Shown here: positions 1 through 8,780 of the stretch, one piece after another
Numbering within the stretch: position 1 is the stretch's first letter
How the letters are laid out: each line of letters opens with the position of its first letter
NCBI GenBank assembly: GCA_016793445.1
Contig: JAEUME010000001.1
Location: 124,001-188,000, forward strand
From: Hyphomicrobium sp.
GTDB lineage: Bacteria; Pseudomonadota; Alphaproteobacteria; Rhizobiales; Hyphomicrobiaceae
Length of the DNA stretch: 64,000 nt
Direction: 5' to 3'
Notes under the pieces: model-generated
The model's database searches: none
What the model was told of the DNA's origin: nothing
What the model saw: only the letters and a program-made list of their open reading frames with translations
Made by a program: the position numbers and the translations under genes

Positions 1-41
1 TCCCGCAGCACTGGCCAAATCTTGACGACAGGAGGCGGCAC

Positions 42-737
42 GTGGTCGGCTGGCTCCTGCTTTTCTCGTTTCTTCTCGCCGCGCTCTTCATCTATCTGGG
101 CACCGGTGGGGAAGACTTGGCCCAGACGTCCGCGATAGGAATTGCCGCCGCCGTCGCCTTCGTGCTGGTGGCCCTTTACGCCATCTCAACGCGCGGCGGT
201 CACGATGGCCACTTCCGTCTTCGCCGGTTCCTCGTGCCCATCCTGCTTGCGGCAGGGGTGGGCGCATGGATGTACCTTTCACCCAACTTAGACATCGCGG
301 CCTGGCTTCAGCGTGCGGGCGCAAGCAAGCCGGCGGACGATATGTCCGGCCTGGAACGGCGCGGCCTGAAATCGGTCATGATCCGTCGGGACGCCCAAGG
401 CCAGTTCACCGCGCGCGGGTCGGCGAACGGTACCCCCATAGACCTGTTGATCGACACCGGGGCCAGCACCGTGCTGCTGCGCCAGTCAGACGCCGAGCGC
501 GCGGGCATTGACACCACGTCTCTCGACTACAGCGTTCCGATCCAGACCGCCAACGGCCAGCATAACGCTGCCGCAGTTCGCCTGCGGAGCCTTGCAATTG
601 GCGCGGTGCGGATCGACGACGTGGAGGCGCTGGTGGCCCAGCCGGGAAGTCTTAACGAAAACTTGCTTGGTATGAGTTTTTTAAGACGTTTGCGGTCTTA
701 TGAGATCTCGGGAGATTTCATGACCTTGCGCGAGTGA
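42..737 (+). CDS. Membrane-anchored retropepsin-like aspartic protease (TIGR02281 type)
   Basis: Three hydrophobic segments (about residues 4-20, 31-49 and 63-80) precede a soluble C-terminal domain with the single aspartic protease signature IDTGAS (Asp138) and the later LLGMSFLRRL block typical of the TIGR02281 clan AA family. Such proteins carry one DTGA motif per chain and are expected to work as dimers, like retropepsins. The catalytic domain probably faces the periplasm. The start is GTG, with GGAGG six bases upstream. The stop overlaps the start of a second, related protease gene by four bases, so the two should be translationally coupled. The substrate is unknown. Confidence 0.85.
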   Translation: MVGWLLLFSFLLAALFIYLGTGGEDLAQTSAIGIAAAVAFVLVALYAISTRGGHDGHFRLRRFLVPILLAAGVGAWMYLSPNLDIAAWLQRAGASKPADDMSGLERRGLKSVMIRRDAQGQFTARGSANGTPIDLLIDTGASTVLLRQSDAERAGIDTTSLDYSVPIQTANGQHNAAAVRLRSLAIGAVRIDDVEALVAQPGSLNENLLGMSFLRRLRSYEISGDFMTLRE

Positions 738-1345
738 GCGCCGCAACGACTGCGTCGCCGTCCGCCGTCCAACAATTGGAAAACCCAAGTATGTCGGGCT
801 CATCTGGTTTCGTTCAGTTCGTCGCACTCGTGGGCCTCATGACCGTGGGTGCCGTTTACGCCATCAAGCATCGCCAGGACGTCGGGAAACTAGCGGCCAT
901 CGCCATCGAAGGCACGATCGGCCATAAGCAAAAGAGCCCAGCTGAGGGCGCTTCACCATCGCAACGGCGCAGTTCCGACGAGATCGAAATCGCGGCCAAC
1001 GACTCAGGGCATTTCGAAACCGAAGTGGCAATCAACGGTTCACGGGTGGATGTGCTGGTCGACACAGGCGCAACGCTGGTCGCGCTGACCTACGATGATG
1101 CCCAGCGCGCCGGCATCTATCTGAGATCCTCCGATTTCACCCATGAAGTGCGCACCGCCAACGGAACGACCAAGGTCGCCCCTATCGAGCTTAGCAGCAT
1201 CTCCATCGGAGACATCACGGTGCGCAACGTTCGCGGCGCCGTCACCGAACAGGGCAAACTTCACAAGACACTGCTCGGCATGACCTTTTTGAACCGGCTG
1301 TCGCGCGTCGAAATGCGCCCCAATGCGCTGGTGCTGCACGAATAG
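734..1345 (+). CDS. Second retropepsin-like aspartic protease, single membrane anchor
   Basis: This is a paralogue of the gene before it. It has the motif VDTGATLVALT (Asp110) and the block LLGMTFLNRL near the C terminus, but one membrane segment (about residues 27-43) instead of three. The GTG start lies in a GTGA overlap with the preceding stop; an ATG at 791 would drop the first 19 residues and keep the anchor. The soluble domains of the two proteins align along their whole length, consistent with tandem duplication. If these enzymes dimerise, co-translation would allow a heterodimer; that is inference. Confidence 0.82.
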   Translation: MSAATTASPSAVQQLENPSMSGSSGFVQFVALVGLMTVGAVYAIKHRQDVGKLAAIAIEGTIGHKQKSPAEGASPSQRRSSDEIEIAANDSGHFETEVAINGSRVDVLVDTGATLVALTYDDAQRAGIYLRSSDFTHEVRTANGTTKVAPIELSSISIGDITVRNVRGAVTEQGKLHKTLLGMTFLNRLSRVEMRPNALVLHE

Positions 1346-1473
1346 ACCGGCCATCGCTCTGCCATCTTTGCCCTATTAGCAGAGCGCGGAAAAAAGCCGC
1401 CTGCCCATTCCCCGGCGTCTGCAAAGCCGATAGGGTCCAGCGCGCGATTCACCCTCAGAAAGGCTTGAGCCTC

Positions 1474-2979
1474 ATGCTGCCCAAACCGCGTGCCGATCTT
1501 AAACCCAACACGGCCGATTTTGAACGCCTGCCTCTGGTGAAACCGACAGGCTTTCGCGAATACGATGCGCGCTGGCTCTTCCCGGAAGAAATCAACCTCA
1601 TGGGCCTCAATGCGGTGGGGCTCGGCATCGCGACGTTGTTTGCGCGTCGGGGCGTCCCCAAACGCATCGTGGTCGGCCATGATTTTCGCTGGTACTCGGG
1701 GGCGGTGAAGCAGGCGTTGATGACGGGCCTTCTCGCCGGCGGCTGCGAAGTGCACGACATCGGCCTGGCCTTGTCGCCCATGGCCTACTATGCGCAGTTC
1801 GCGCTCGACGTCGAAGGCGTCGCCATGGTCACGGCCTCCCACAACGACAACGGCTGGACGGGAATCAAGATGGGCCTGGCGCGGCCACTGACATTCGGCC
1901 CTGACGACATGAGCGAGTTGAAGGAGATCGTGCTATCTGGCGCCTACGAGGCGAAGGCGGGTGGCCGCTACGTCTTCGTAGACGACATGGCTCAGCGCTA
2001 TATCAAGTCGCTCACCGAGCGTCCCAAGCTCAAGCGCCGCCTCAAAGTCGTTTGTGCCTGCGGGAATGGTACGGCGGGCGCTTTCGCTCCGCAGGTTCTC
2101 GAAGCCGCCGGCTGCGAGGTGGTCCCGCTGCATACGGAACTGGATCATTCCTTCCCCCACCACAACCCCAACCCAGAAGACATGAAGATGCTGCGCGCCG
2201 TCTCAGCCAAAGTGCTGGAGACGCGCGCCGATGTCGGCCTCGCCTTCGACGGCGACGGAGACCGCTGCGGCGTCGTCGCCAACGACGGCCACGAGATCTT
2301 CGCCGACAAAGTCGGTGTGATGCTGGCGCGCGATATTTCTTCCATCTACAAGAACGCGAAGTTCGTCGTTGACGTGAAATCGACCGGCCTGTTCACCACC
2401 GATCCGGTGCTGAAGGCCAATGGCGCGACCACGACCTATTGGAAGACCGGCCACAGCTACATCAAGCGCTTCAACTTCGAAAACAAGACGCTGGTCGGCT
2501 TCGAGAAGTCGGGTCATTTCTTCTTCAATACGCCCTTGGGCCGCGGCTATGACGACGGCCTCGTCGCAGCGCTTGCGGTCTGCGACATGCTCGAGCGCAA
2601 TCCAAGCAAGAGCATGGTCGATCTGCGCGATGCGCTGCCCAAGACCTGGGGCTCACCCACTATGTCGCCCCATTGCGATGACGAAAAGAAGTACGGCGTG
2701 GTCGACCGCATCATCGAGCATTACAAAAAGCAGGAAAGTATGGGCGCGAAGATCGCCGGCCAGAGCATCCGCGAGCTGATCACGGTGAACGGCGTGCGCG
2801 TGGTGCTGGAGGACGGCACCTGGGGTCTGATCCGCGCCTCCTCCAATAAGCCTGAGCTGGTCATCGTCGTCGAAAGCCCAACCTCGGAAGCCAATATGAA
2901 GGCGATCTTCAAGGACCTTGACGGCGTACTGACGCGCTTCCCCGAGGTCGGTGAGTACAATCAGAAGATCGCGGTATAG
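1474..2979 (+). CDS. Phosphomannomutase/phosphoglucomutase
   Basis: This is a member of the alpha-D-phosphohexomutase superfamily (about 501 residues, normal for the bacterial PMM/PGM type). It shows the phosphoserine loop TASHNDNG (Ser122), the metal-binding loop DGDGDR and the sugar-binding segment GFEKSGHF. It interconverts hexose 6- and 1-phosphates, feeding GDP-mannose and UDP-glucose for polysaccharide synthesis. A TTG three codons earlier is possible, but AGAAAGG sits about ten bases before the ATG and only one base before the TTG, so ATG is chosen. Which sugar is preferred cannot be told from sequence alone. Confidence 0.9.
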   Translation: MLPKPRADLKPNTADFERLPLVKPTGFREYDARWLFPEEINLMGLNAVGLGIATLFARRGVPKRIVVGHDFRWYSGAVKQALMTGLLAGGCEVHDIGLALSPMAYYAQFALDVEGVAMVTASHNDNGWTGIKMGLARPLTFGPDDMSELKEIVLSGAYEAKAGGRYVFVDDMAQRYIKSLTERPKLKRRLKVVCACGNGTAGAFAPQVLEAAGCEVVPLHTELDHSFPHHNPNPEDMKMLRAVSAKVLETRADVGLAFDGDGDRCGVVANDGHEIFADKVGVMLARDISSIYKNAKFVVDVKSTGLFTTDPVLKANGATTTYWKTGHSYIKRFNFENKTLVGFEKSGHFFFNTPLGRGYDDGLVAALAVCDMLERNPSKSMVDLRDALPKTWGSPTMSPHCDDEKKYGVVDRIIEHYKKQESMGAKIAGQSIRELITVNGVRVVLEDGTWGLIRASSNKPELVIVVESPTSEANMKAIFKDLDGVLTRFPEVGEYNQKIAV

Positions 2980-3255
2980 ACCTAGCCCTGTCACGACTCA
3001 CATCAAGTTGCAGCTCCCTCCGGGCGCTCATGCGCTTCGTTGCGGAACTCTTAACGCGCTCTCGCCGGACGGGCGGCCGCCCGATCCGAATTGTTTGGAA
3101 ATTCCCGCTACGCTTGCCCGCGAAATTCCTGCGTCAGCGTATTGCGCGAGGTTTCCTTGTTACCGCCCGCCTCGAAGGCATCCAATCCCTCTCCGCGGCC
3201 GCTGACACGCGGGGAGCGCGCGTTGGCGGAAACTGCGGCACGCACCGCGGCCATC

Positions 3256-3813
3256 ATGAACACGCGCACAACCCGCCGCAGCGCGGTCATCGCGCAACCA
3301 ACCGCCGCCCAGACACTCAGCGCAAACGCAGCGGCGGCGCTCACTCAAGCGAAGGACACGCTGCACAACGCGCCGCGCACGGCGTTGCGCTTCTTCCAAT
3401 TTCTGCGCGCCTACATGCGCGCCTTTGCTGCCGGGTTCGGCGTCTTCCTGTTGGCCAGTGAGCTGGCGAGCGGACACTTCAATGTGTTCACAGCGCTTTT
3501 GAGCCACCTCTTCGCGATCGTGGCCGCTCCGTTCTATGCCTTGATGCTCGCCCCGGCCATCTACGGTTTTTATGGGCTGACGGGGATGCTGCCGGTTCGC
3601 GATGAACACCGCGCCTACATTCTTGGGACCGCTCTTGGCGCCGTGATGCTGGTGAACATCGCCATGAAGGGCGACCTTGCCTCGCAGAGCGCTATCCGCG
3701 GCGTCCTTTTCGCTCTTGCGGTCACCGCCGCCGGCGTGGTCGCGGCCTATACCTTCAACCGCTCTGTCAGCCGCTTACGAGGGACGAGACAAACCGTGCC
3801 ACCACGCACATGA
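3256..3813 (+). CDS. Hypothetical multi-spanning membrane protein
   Basis: I do not recognise the family. From the ATG the product is 185 residues: a polar, alanine-rich N terminus of about 45 residues, then four probable membrane segments (AGFGVFLLASEL, a segment containing HLFAIVAAPFYALML, ILGTALGAVMLVNIAM, and GVLFALAVTAAGVVAAY). The same frame is open upstream to a TTG at 3091, but that extension is rich in Ser, Pro and Arg and looks non-coding. The 3' end overlaps the convergent exporter gene by 47 bases. The function is unknown. Confidence 0.55.
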   Translation: MNTRTTRRSAVIAQPTAAQTLSANAAAALTQAKDTLHNAPRTALRFFQFLRAYMRAFAAGFGVFLLASELASGHFNVFTALLSHLFAIVAAPFYALMLAPAIYGFYGLTGMLPVRDEHRAYILGTALGAVMLVNIAMKGDLASQSAIRGVLFALAVTAAGVVAAYTFNRSVSRLRGTRQTVPPRT

Positions 3814-4600
3814 GGAAGATCGCAAACGCGATCTCCAGTTTGCGTTTGGACAAGGCGTGTGCCGCCCTCACGCCAAGAGGTGCGGCGAACAGACTGGCGG
3901 GCATGATCAGCAGCGCCGCCGGAATGTTCACGTATCCGATCGAGTACGGCGGGCGCAGCGGCACCCCCCATCCCGCCCACATGAAGCCCAGCGTGCCCGG
4001 CACCGCGATCACCGGCCCGAAGCCCGCCGACGTCGCAACTGCGCGATGGATCGGCACGCCGTACAGCGTCAACAAAGAGACGATGAACATGCCTCCCCCG
4101 ATGCTCATCAACGCGGACACAAGCCCGATGATGACGGCGGCAACCTCCAGCCCCCTGCTGCGCGGCAATTCGCGCCCCAGCCGCCACTCGTCCCGGCCAA
4201 ACGCGAACTTCAACGCGATAATCGAGCCGGCCACGATCCACACCCACTTCAGTCCCGCCGTGCTCGATATTTTCGCCATCAGAACGCCTAAAACGACGCC
4301 CAGCGCCACCCATGGGGCCATGCGCCGCCAGACCGTCATGTCGACGGCGCCCTTGGCGTAGTGCCCTGCAAACGAGCGCAGCGACGTGGGTACGATGACG
4401 GCGAGCGAGGTGCCGAGCACCATGTGCATGCGCACGCTGTCATCGACTCCGAAATGCGCAAACAGCTCGTAGAGGACCGGCACAAGAAACGCCCCGCCGC
4501 CGACGCCGAGAAGCCCCGCGAGAAAGCCTGTCGCAAACCCTGCGCCCGTCAACCCGGCGATCAGCATCGCCGCAGCGCCTGCCGTCAAGGAGACTTCCAT
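3767..4600 (-). CDS. TauE/SafE family sulfite/organosulfur-type exporter
   Basis: The product has 277 residues and about eight hydrophobic segments. The family's glycine-rich repeat appears as GFLAGLLGVGGGAFLVPVL near the N terminus and again in the second half as ALMSIGGGMFIVSLL. The duplicated GGG motif is diagnostic of TauE/SafE (DUF81) permeases, whose members export sulfite, sulfoacetate or similar anions; the substrate here is undetermined. It lies nine bases downstream of dusA on the same strand, so the two are probably co-transcribed. The 3' end overlaps the convergent membrane protein gene. Confidence 0.85.
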   Translation of the reverse strand: MEVSLTAGAAAMLIAGLTGAGFATGFLAGLLGVGGGAFLVPVLYELFAHFGVDDSVRMHMVLGTSLAVIVPTSLRSFAGHYAKGAVDMTVWRRMAPWVALGVVLGVLMAKISSTAGLKWVWIVAGSIIALKFAFGRDEWRLGRELPRSRGLEVAAVIIGLVSALMSIGGGMFIVSLLTLYGVPIHRAVATSAGFGPVIAVPGTLGFMWAGWGVPLRPPYSIGYVNIPAALLIMPASLFAAPLGVRAAHALSKRKLEIAFAIFLMCVVARFVSSLVSG

Positions 4601-4609
4601 GCGTTCCCA

Positions 4610-5620
4610 TCACTCCGCTGCGGCCGCACCTTGCCGTTCCATGTGGGCCCCGCCTTCCGCAAGCGCCAACGCGTCCTTCAAGACATCGACGCCGGCATCC
4701 GGCCTGACGGCCCGTTCGCTCAAATGGCGGCGGAACAGGCGCCCGCGCGGCCGCCCATGATAAAGGCCCAGGACATGGCGCGTGATGTTCGAGAGGCGTC
4801 CGCCATGCGCGATATGAGCTTCCGCGTACTCCAGCATGCCGGTCAAGGCGTCAGCACGCGACGGCACCGCGGCTGCGGAATCGAAATATCGCCGATCGAC
4901 CTCCGCCAGCACATAAGGATCGTGATACGCCGCGCGCCCCAGCATCACGCCATCGACATGCTGCAAATGGATGTCGCATGCCTCCAGCGTCTCGATACCG
5001 CCATTGACGATGATCTCCAGATCGGGACGCGCGGCCTTGAGCCGGTAGACGCGCGCGTAGTCGAGCGGCGGGACCTCGCGGTTCTCCTTCGGCGACAGGC
5101 CCCGCAACCACGCCTTGCGCGCATGCACGATGAACGTGCGGCACCCTGCCTCTGCCACCGTCTCGATGAAGCGCTGAAAATCGGCCTCCGCATCCTGATC
5201 GTCGATGCCAATGCGGCACTTCACGGTCACCGGGATTTCGACGCGCGCCTGCATGGCCGCGACGCAGCCGGCGACGAGGTCCGGCTCAGCCATGAGGCAG
5301 GCGCCGAAGCGGCCCTCCTGCACGCGATCCGACGGGCAGCCGACGTTAAGATTGATCTCATCGTATCCGAAGGCCTCGCCGATGGAGGCCGCCTCCGCCA
5401 GACGCTGGGGCTCCGCGCCGCCCAGTTGAAGCGCAATGGGATGCTCTCGGCTCGAAAAACCGAGCAGCCTTTCGCGCTTCCCGTGGATCACGGCTTCGGC
5501 GGTGACCATCTCAGTATAGAGCAGCGCATGGCGCGACAGTTGACGGTGGAACATCCGGCAATGCCGGTCGGTCCAATCCATCATGGGGGCAATGCAAAAT
5601 CTGTGGCTTAAGTGCTTCAT
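4610..5620 (-). CDS. dusA: tRNA-dihydrouridine synthase A
   Basis: DusA reduces U20/U20a in the tRNA D-loop using FMN and NADPH. The protein (336 residues) starts its core with APMMDWTDRHCR. It has the catalytic loop VGCPSDRVQEGRFGAC, in which the last Cys (about residue 108) is the proton donor, then VKCRIGID, VHARKAWL and the phosphate-binding VMLGRAAYHDP. The ATG at 5620 gives MKHLSHRFCIAPM, matching normal DusA N termini; in-frame sequence further upstream does not resemble the family. The TauE exporter gene follows after nine bases. Confidence 0.95.
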   Translation of the reverse strand: MKHLSHRFCIAPMMDWTDRHCRMFHRQLSRHALLYTEMVTAEAVIHGKRERLLGFSSREHPIALQLGGAEPQRLAEAASIGEAFGYDEINLNVGCPSDRVQEGRFGACLMAEPDLVAGCVAAMQARVEIPVTVKCRIGIDDQDAEADFQRFIETVAEAGCRTFIVHARKAWLRGLSPKENREVPPLDYARVYRLKAARPDLEIIVNGGIETLEACDIHLQHVDGVMLGRAAYHDPYVLAEVDRRYFDSAAAVPSRADALTGMLEYAEAHIAHGGRLSNITRHVLGLYHGRPRGRLFRRHLSERAVRPDAGVDVLKDALALAEGGAHMERQGAAAAE

Positions 5621-5941
5621 CTTGCTAGTTTTCTCGAGTGTCAGTCCGTCCCACCCGGAATTGGACAGACTGCCAAGCCTGTGACTGATCGCCAAAATCT
5701 CCGTCCGCGTGTTCCCTCCCTACCGCGCAGCTTCCCGAAAATATACCTCTGGATTCCAATCAGAGGTCGGAGCAGCCCAGCGCACTGCACCCGTTTTGCA
5801 CACGAGTGCACACGAACCGCCGCCAGTGCACACGCTGCTGCAGTCCCGACTGCCTGGTTCTGATGCCCAAGCTGCCCACGTCTAAGAGATTGTTGGAAGC
5901 CCGCTTCTTGGCCCTGAACAGACATCAAGCGTTGTCGCCTG
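5621..5941. other. Intergenic region between dusA and the tetR-type gene
   Basis: No convincing coding frame. The main content is a run of short TGCACACG-type direct repeats (listed separately) about 170 bases upstream of dusA. The promoter for dusA presumably lies here, but no clear -35/-10 pair was found. Confidence 0.5.
5786..5834. repeat. Phased TGCACACG direct repeats upstream of dusA
   Basis: TGCACCCG at 5786 and TGCACACG at 5797, 5807 and 5827 lie in the same orientation, with start-to-start spacings of 11, 10 and 20 bases, close to whole helical turns. Such phasing suggests a multimeric protein binding one face of the DNA. No factor can be named. Confidence 0.45.
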
Positions 5942-6541
5942 TCAGCTTTCCAAGCCTTCAAGCATGGACGTGAGGACAGCGTCGATCGGCCTCGCGCCAA
6001 CCTTTTCGGGTAGCAGTTGACCATCGATCGCAAGCAACGTGAGGCCGTGCACGAGTGCCCATGAGGCCACAGCCTGGCCGCGCACCGGTTGCTTCTTGAA
6101 CGCGCCGCTCTGCTGGCCGCGCTCCAGGATGACGAGCAGCTCTGCGAAAGCAGCCGCTCCAGCCTCTTTCAGATTTGGAAAGGCTGTCTTGTCGACGTCG
6201 GCACTGAACATCAGCCTGTAGAGGGAGGGATTGGTCGTGCCGAAGTGAATGTAGGCTTTGGCCGCCGCCAAGAATTCCGCGCGTGCTGATCGTGGCCGCT
6301 CGATTGCGCCAGAGAGCTGTTCGCGAAGCTCATTGAAGCCGAGCATCGCCAGTTCGGCCAGCAGCGCACCCTTGTCCGGAAAATGCTTGTAAGGCGCGGC
6401 ATGGCTGACGCCCGCCCTGCGCGCAACTTCTCGCAGCGTGAATTGCCAGCCCTTCTCCTCGCTAAGCATGTCTTGCGCCGTCGCGATGACCACCCGCTTG
6501 AGGTTGCCATGGTGGTAAGGGCGAGCGTTCTTTTCCTGCAT
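5942..6541 (-). CDS. TetR family transcriptional repressor
   Basis: The N terminus YHHGNLKRVVIATAQDML followed by FTLREVARRAGVSHAAPYKHF is a standard TetR helix-turn-helix. The rest (about residues 70-199) is the helical ligand-binding domain. The ATG at 6541 is chosen over an upstream GTG at 6559 because AGGAGAGG sits six to seven bases before it, and it gives a normal 199-residue product. The gene diverges from an aldehyde dehydrogenase gene across a 124-base gap carrying three GTTG-N7-CAAC sites. The likely arrangement is autorepression plus control of the dehydrogenase by an aldehyde or aromatic ligand. Confidence 0.9.
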   Translation of the reverse strand: MQEKNARPYHHGNLKRVVIATAQDMLSEEKGWQFTLREVARRAGVSHAAPYKHFPDKGALLAELAMLGFNELREQLSGAIERPRSARAEFLAAAKAYIHFGTTNPSLYRLMFSADVDKTAFPNLKEAGAAAFAELLVILERGQQSGAFKKQPVRGQAVASWALVHGLTLLAIDGQLLPEKVGARPIDAVLTSMLEGLES

Positions 6542-6576
6542 TTCCGGCCTCTCCTTCACAAGACGTTCACAAGAAT

Positions 6577-6650
6577 GTTGACGTCAGCAACATATGTTGA
6601 CAGCGTCAACACTTGCAGCTATGTATGACCCACAAGTTGCCACTGTCAAC
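6577..6650. promoter_or_regulatory. Three operator-like GTTG-N7-CAAC palindromes
   Basis: GTTG-N7-CAAC occurs at 6577-6591, 6596-6610 and 6636-6650. The middle one is the best palindrome (TGTTGAC-AGC-GTCAACA, 6595-6611). The first two are 19 bases apart and the third 40 bases further on, so they lie close to the same helical face. They sit between the divergent TetR gene and the dehydrogenase gene, and the third ends three bases before the dehydrogenase ribosome binding site. This placement fits binding by the TetR protein and repression of both genes. Confidence 0.75.
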
Positions 6651-6665
6651 ATAGGAGTTTAAGTC

Positions 6666-8093
6666 ATGAATGTCCACGTCACCATCGCAGTCGCCTCTCG
6701 CCTGACCGATATCCTCTCCAGCCAGCGTGCGGCGTTCCTGCGCGACGGCCAGCCGACCCTGGCGGCACGGAAGGCGGACCTGCTCAAGCTGAAGAAGGCG
6801 GTGCGGGCGCGCCTCCCCGAGTTCGAGAAGTCGCTCAACTCTGATTTCCAGGGACGTTCTGCCAAGGAGACCATGATCCTCGAGGGCGTGGCCCTGGTCC
6901 AGGGCATCAACTATCTCCGCCGCAATCTCAAAGGTTGGATGCGTCCCCAGAAGCGGCATGTGGAGACGCAATTCATGCCCGGGCGCGCACGCGTCGTACA
7001 CCAGCCGCTCGGAGTGGTTGGCATCATGTCGCCCTGGAACTTCCCGGTCGGGCTCTCGCTAATGCCGCTCGCGACCGCCATTGCTGCCGGCAATCGGGCG
7101 ATGATCAAGCCGTCGGAGTACACGCCCGCGACAGGCGATCTCCTGGCCGAGATGCTGGGCGAGATTTTCCCGGAGGAGCAGGTGGCCGTTGTGACGGGCG
7201 GGCCCGATGTAGGTAGCGCTTTCTCGTCGCTGCCTTTCGATCACCTTGTCTTCACCGGAAGCACGCCGGTCGGAAAGGCCGTCATGAAGGCTGCCAGCGC
7301 GAACCTTGTTCCGGTAACCCTCGAGCTCGGCGGTAAATCACCTGTCGTTGTTGAAAAGGGCTCCTCTCTCGAAAGAGCTGCGGCAAGCATTGCCTTCGGC
7401 AAACTCTCGAACGCCGGTCAGATCTGCGTCGCGCCTGACTATGCGCTTATTCCAGAAAACGAGGTCGATGCCTTCCTCGCGGTCTATGACAAAGCGGTGC
7501 GGTCGCTCTATCCGGCTGGCCCGGCGAGCGCCGATTTCACGTCTATCGTCAACGAGCGGCACTACGGCCGATTGCGTAAACTCCTCGACGAAGCCCAAGC
7601 CAAGGGCGCAAAGGTCATCGAGGTCGGCGAAAATCCCGAGGCCGCACGCACGCGTCCGCACACGCTGCCACCAACCGTGGTTCTCGGCGCGACCGATGAC
7701 ATGGGCATCCTCAACGAGGAAATCTTCGGACCGGTTCTGCCGATCGTGGCGTATCGGGACATCGACGAGGCGATCGCGCGCATCAATTCCGGACCGCGAC
7801 CGTTGGCCCTCTACTACTTCGGCGGCAACGGCGAAGATCGCCGCAAGGTGCTCGAGCGCACTACTTCCGGCAACGTGACGATCAACGACACGTTGCTGCA
7901 TTACGCTCAGGACGATCTTCCCTTCGGCGGCGTCGGCCCGAGCGGAATGGGTGCCTATCACGGCGTCGAGGGTTTCAAGTCCTTAAGCCACGCAAAGGGC
8001 ATTTTCGAGCAGAGCCGATGGAACCTGAGTGGCGCCCTTCGCCCGCCATTCGGATGGCTCTCCGGCTTCGTGACGCGGTTTCTTCTCCGGTAA
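6666..8093 (+). CDS. Coniferyl-aldehyde-dehydrogenase-type NAD(P)+ aldehyde dehydrogenase
   Basis: This 475-residue ALDH has the catalytic Glu220 in VTLELGGKSP and the nucleophile Cys254 in NAGQICVAPDY, plus the coenzyme segment SPWNFPVGL. The short ALDH form with VAPDY after the cysteine and a C-terminal hydrophobic tail belongs to the coniferyl aldehyde dehydrogenase/class 3 ALDH group, which oxidises aromatic or fatty aldehydes. AGGAG lies eight bases before the ATG. It is divergent from the TetR gene and its operators, so expression is probably induced by an aldehyde. The true substrate is not established. Confidence 0.88.
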   Translation: MNVHVTIAVASRLTDILSSQRAAFLRDGQPTLAARKADLLKLKKAVRARLPEFEKSLNSDFQGRSAKETMILEGVALVQGINYLRRNLKGWMRPQKRHVETQFMPGRARVVHQPLGVVGIMSPWNFPVGLSLMPLATAIAAGNRAMIKPSEYTPATGDLLAEMLGEIFPEEQVAVVTGGPDVGSAFSSLPFDHLVFTGSTPVGKAVMKAASANLVPVTLELGGKSPVVVEKGSSLERAAASIAFGKLSNAGQICVAPDYALIPENEVDAFLAVYDKAVRSLYPAGPASADFTSIVNERHYGRLRKLLDEAQAKGAKVIEVGENPEAARTRPHTLPPTVVLGATDDMGILNEEIFGPVLPIVAYRDIDEAIARINSGPRPLALYYFGGNGEDRRKVLERTTSGNVTINDTLLHYAQDDLPFGGVGPSGMGAYHGVEGFKSLSHAKGIFEQSRWNLSGALRPPFGWLSGFVTRFLLR

Positions 8094-8199
8094 CATCCGC
8101 CCGATCACTGTTCTGCGCGCCGTGAACGGGACGTTCCGCCTTACGCAGAAAAGCCAAGCGCGAGGAGAGCCATTGCGGAAAGATGCATCGCTTGGCGCA

Positions 8200-8655
8200 T
8201 TACGGCTGCGGGGGAAGTTTGGTCAGCAATGGCTGACCCTTCTCCAGCACGTAGGTGTTGACCATCACTGCGCCTTTCGGCCCGACCTTGGCGGCGTGGA
8301 TGGAGCCCATCGGAAAACTGATTGAACCGCCTGAGGACACCTGAACGGGCGGCTGGCCGTCCACCAGGTATGTGACATCTCCTTCCAAGAGATAGCTGAT
8401 CTCCGGACCGGGATGCGTATGGCGGCCAATCTCGAAATTGGGCGCCAGATCCAATCGCAACACCGTGGCTTCATAGCTCGTGCCGGGCACGTCGGTCTTT
8501 TGCAGGATGGTGCGCTTCAGGCCTGGAGTGGCCTCAGTCACGGCCGGAGGTTTGGCCTCGCCGGCCAAGGCCTCCGCGGCACTCCCCCATGGCACCAATG
8601 CCAGACATGAGACCGCAGCAAAAAGCCGATTGCGCCTATCGCTTCTCCTCACCAT
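8200..8655 (-). CDS. Exported cupin-domain protein
   Basis: A signal peptide (hydrophobic stretch FAAVSCLALVPWGSAAEALA) precedes a single small cupin domain with the metal-binding pattern IGRHTHPGPEISYLLEG and the second motif GSIHAAK. Small periplasmic cupins of this type have no fixed function; some are dioxygenase-like or bind small molecules. The gene stands alone, convergent with the dehydrogenase gene and divergent from an SDR gene. No regulatory site was identified. Confidence 0.8.
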   Translation of the reverse strand: MVRRSDRRNRLFAAVSCLALVPWGSAAEALAGEAKPPAVTEATPGLKRTILQKTDVPGTSYEATVLRLDLAPNFEIGRHTHPGPEISYLLEGDVTYLVDGQPPVQVSSGGSISFPMGSIHAAKVGPKGAVMVNTYVLEKGQPLLTKLPPQP

Positions 8656-8780
8656 ATCTCAAGCCTCCCGGATGCGATGCGTCCATGCGCCGTTCACCCA
8701 TCAGTTGAACTTGCCAGACCCCAACGTCCTACTCATACTTCAAGAAGTTTGAACCAAGCGAGGATATGCAAGGGCGCCGA

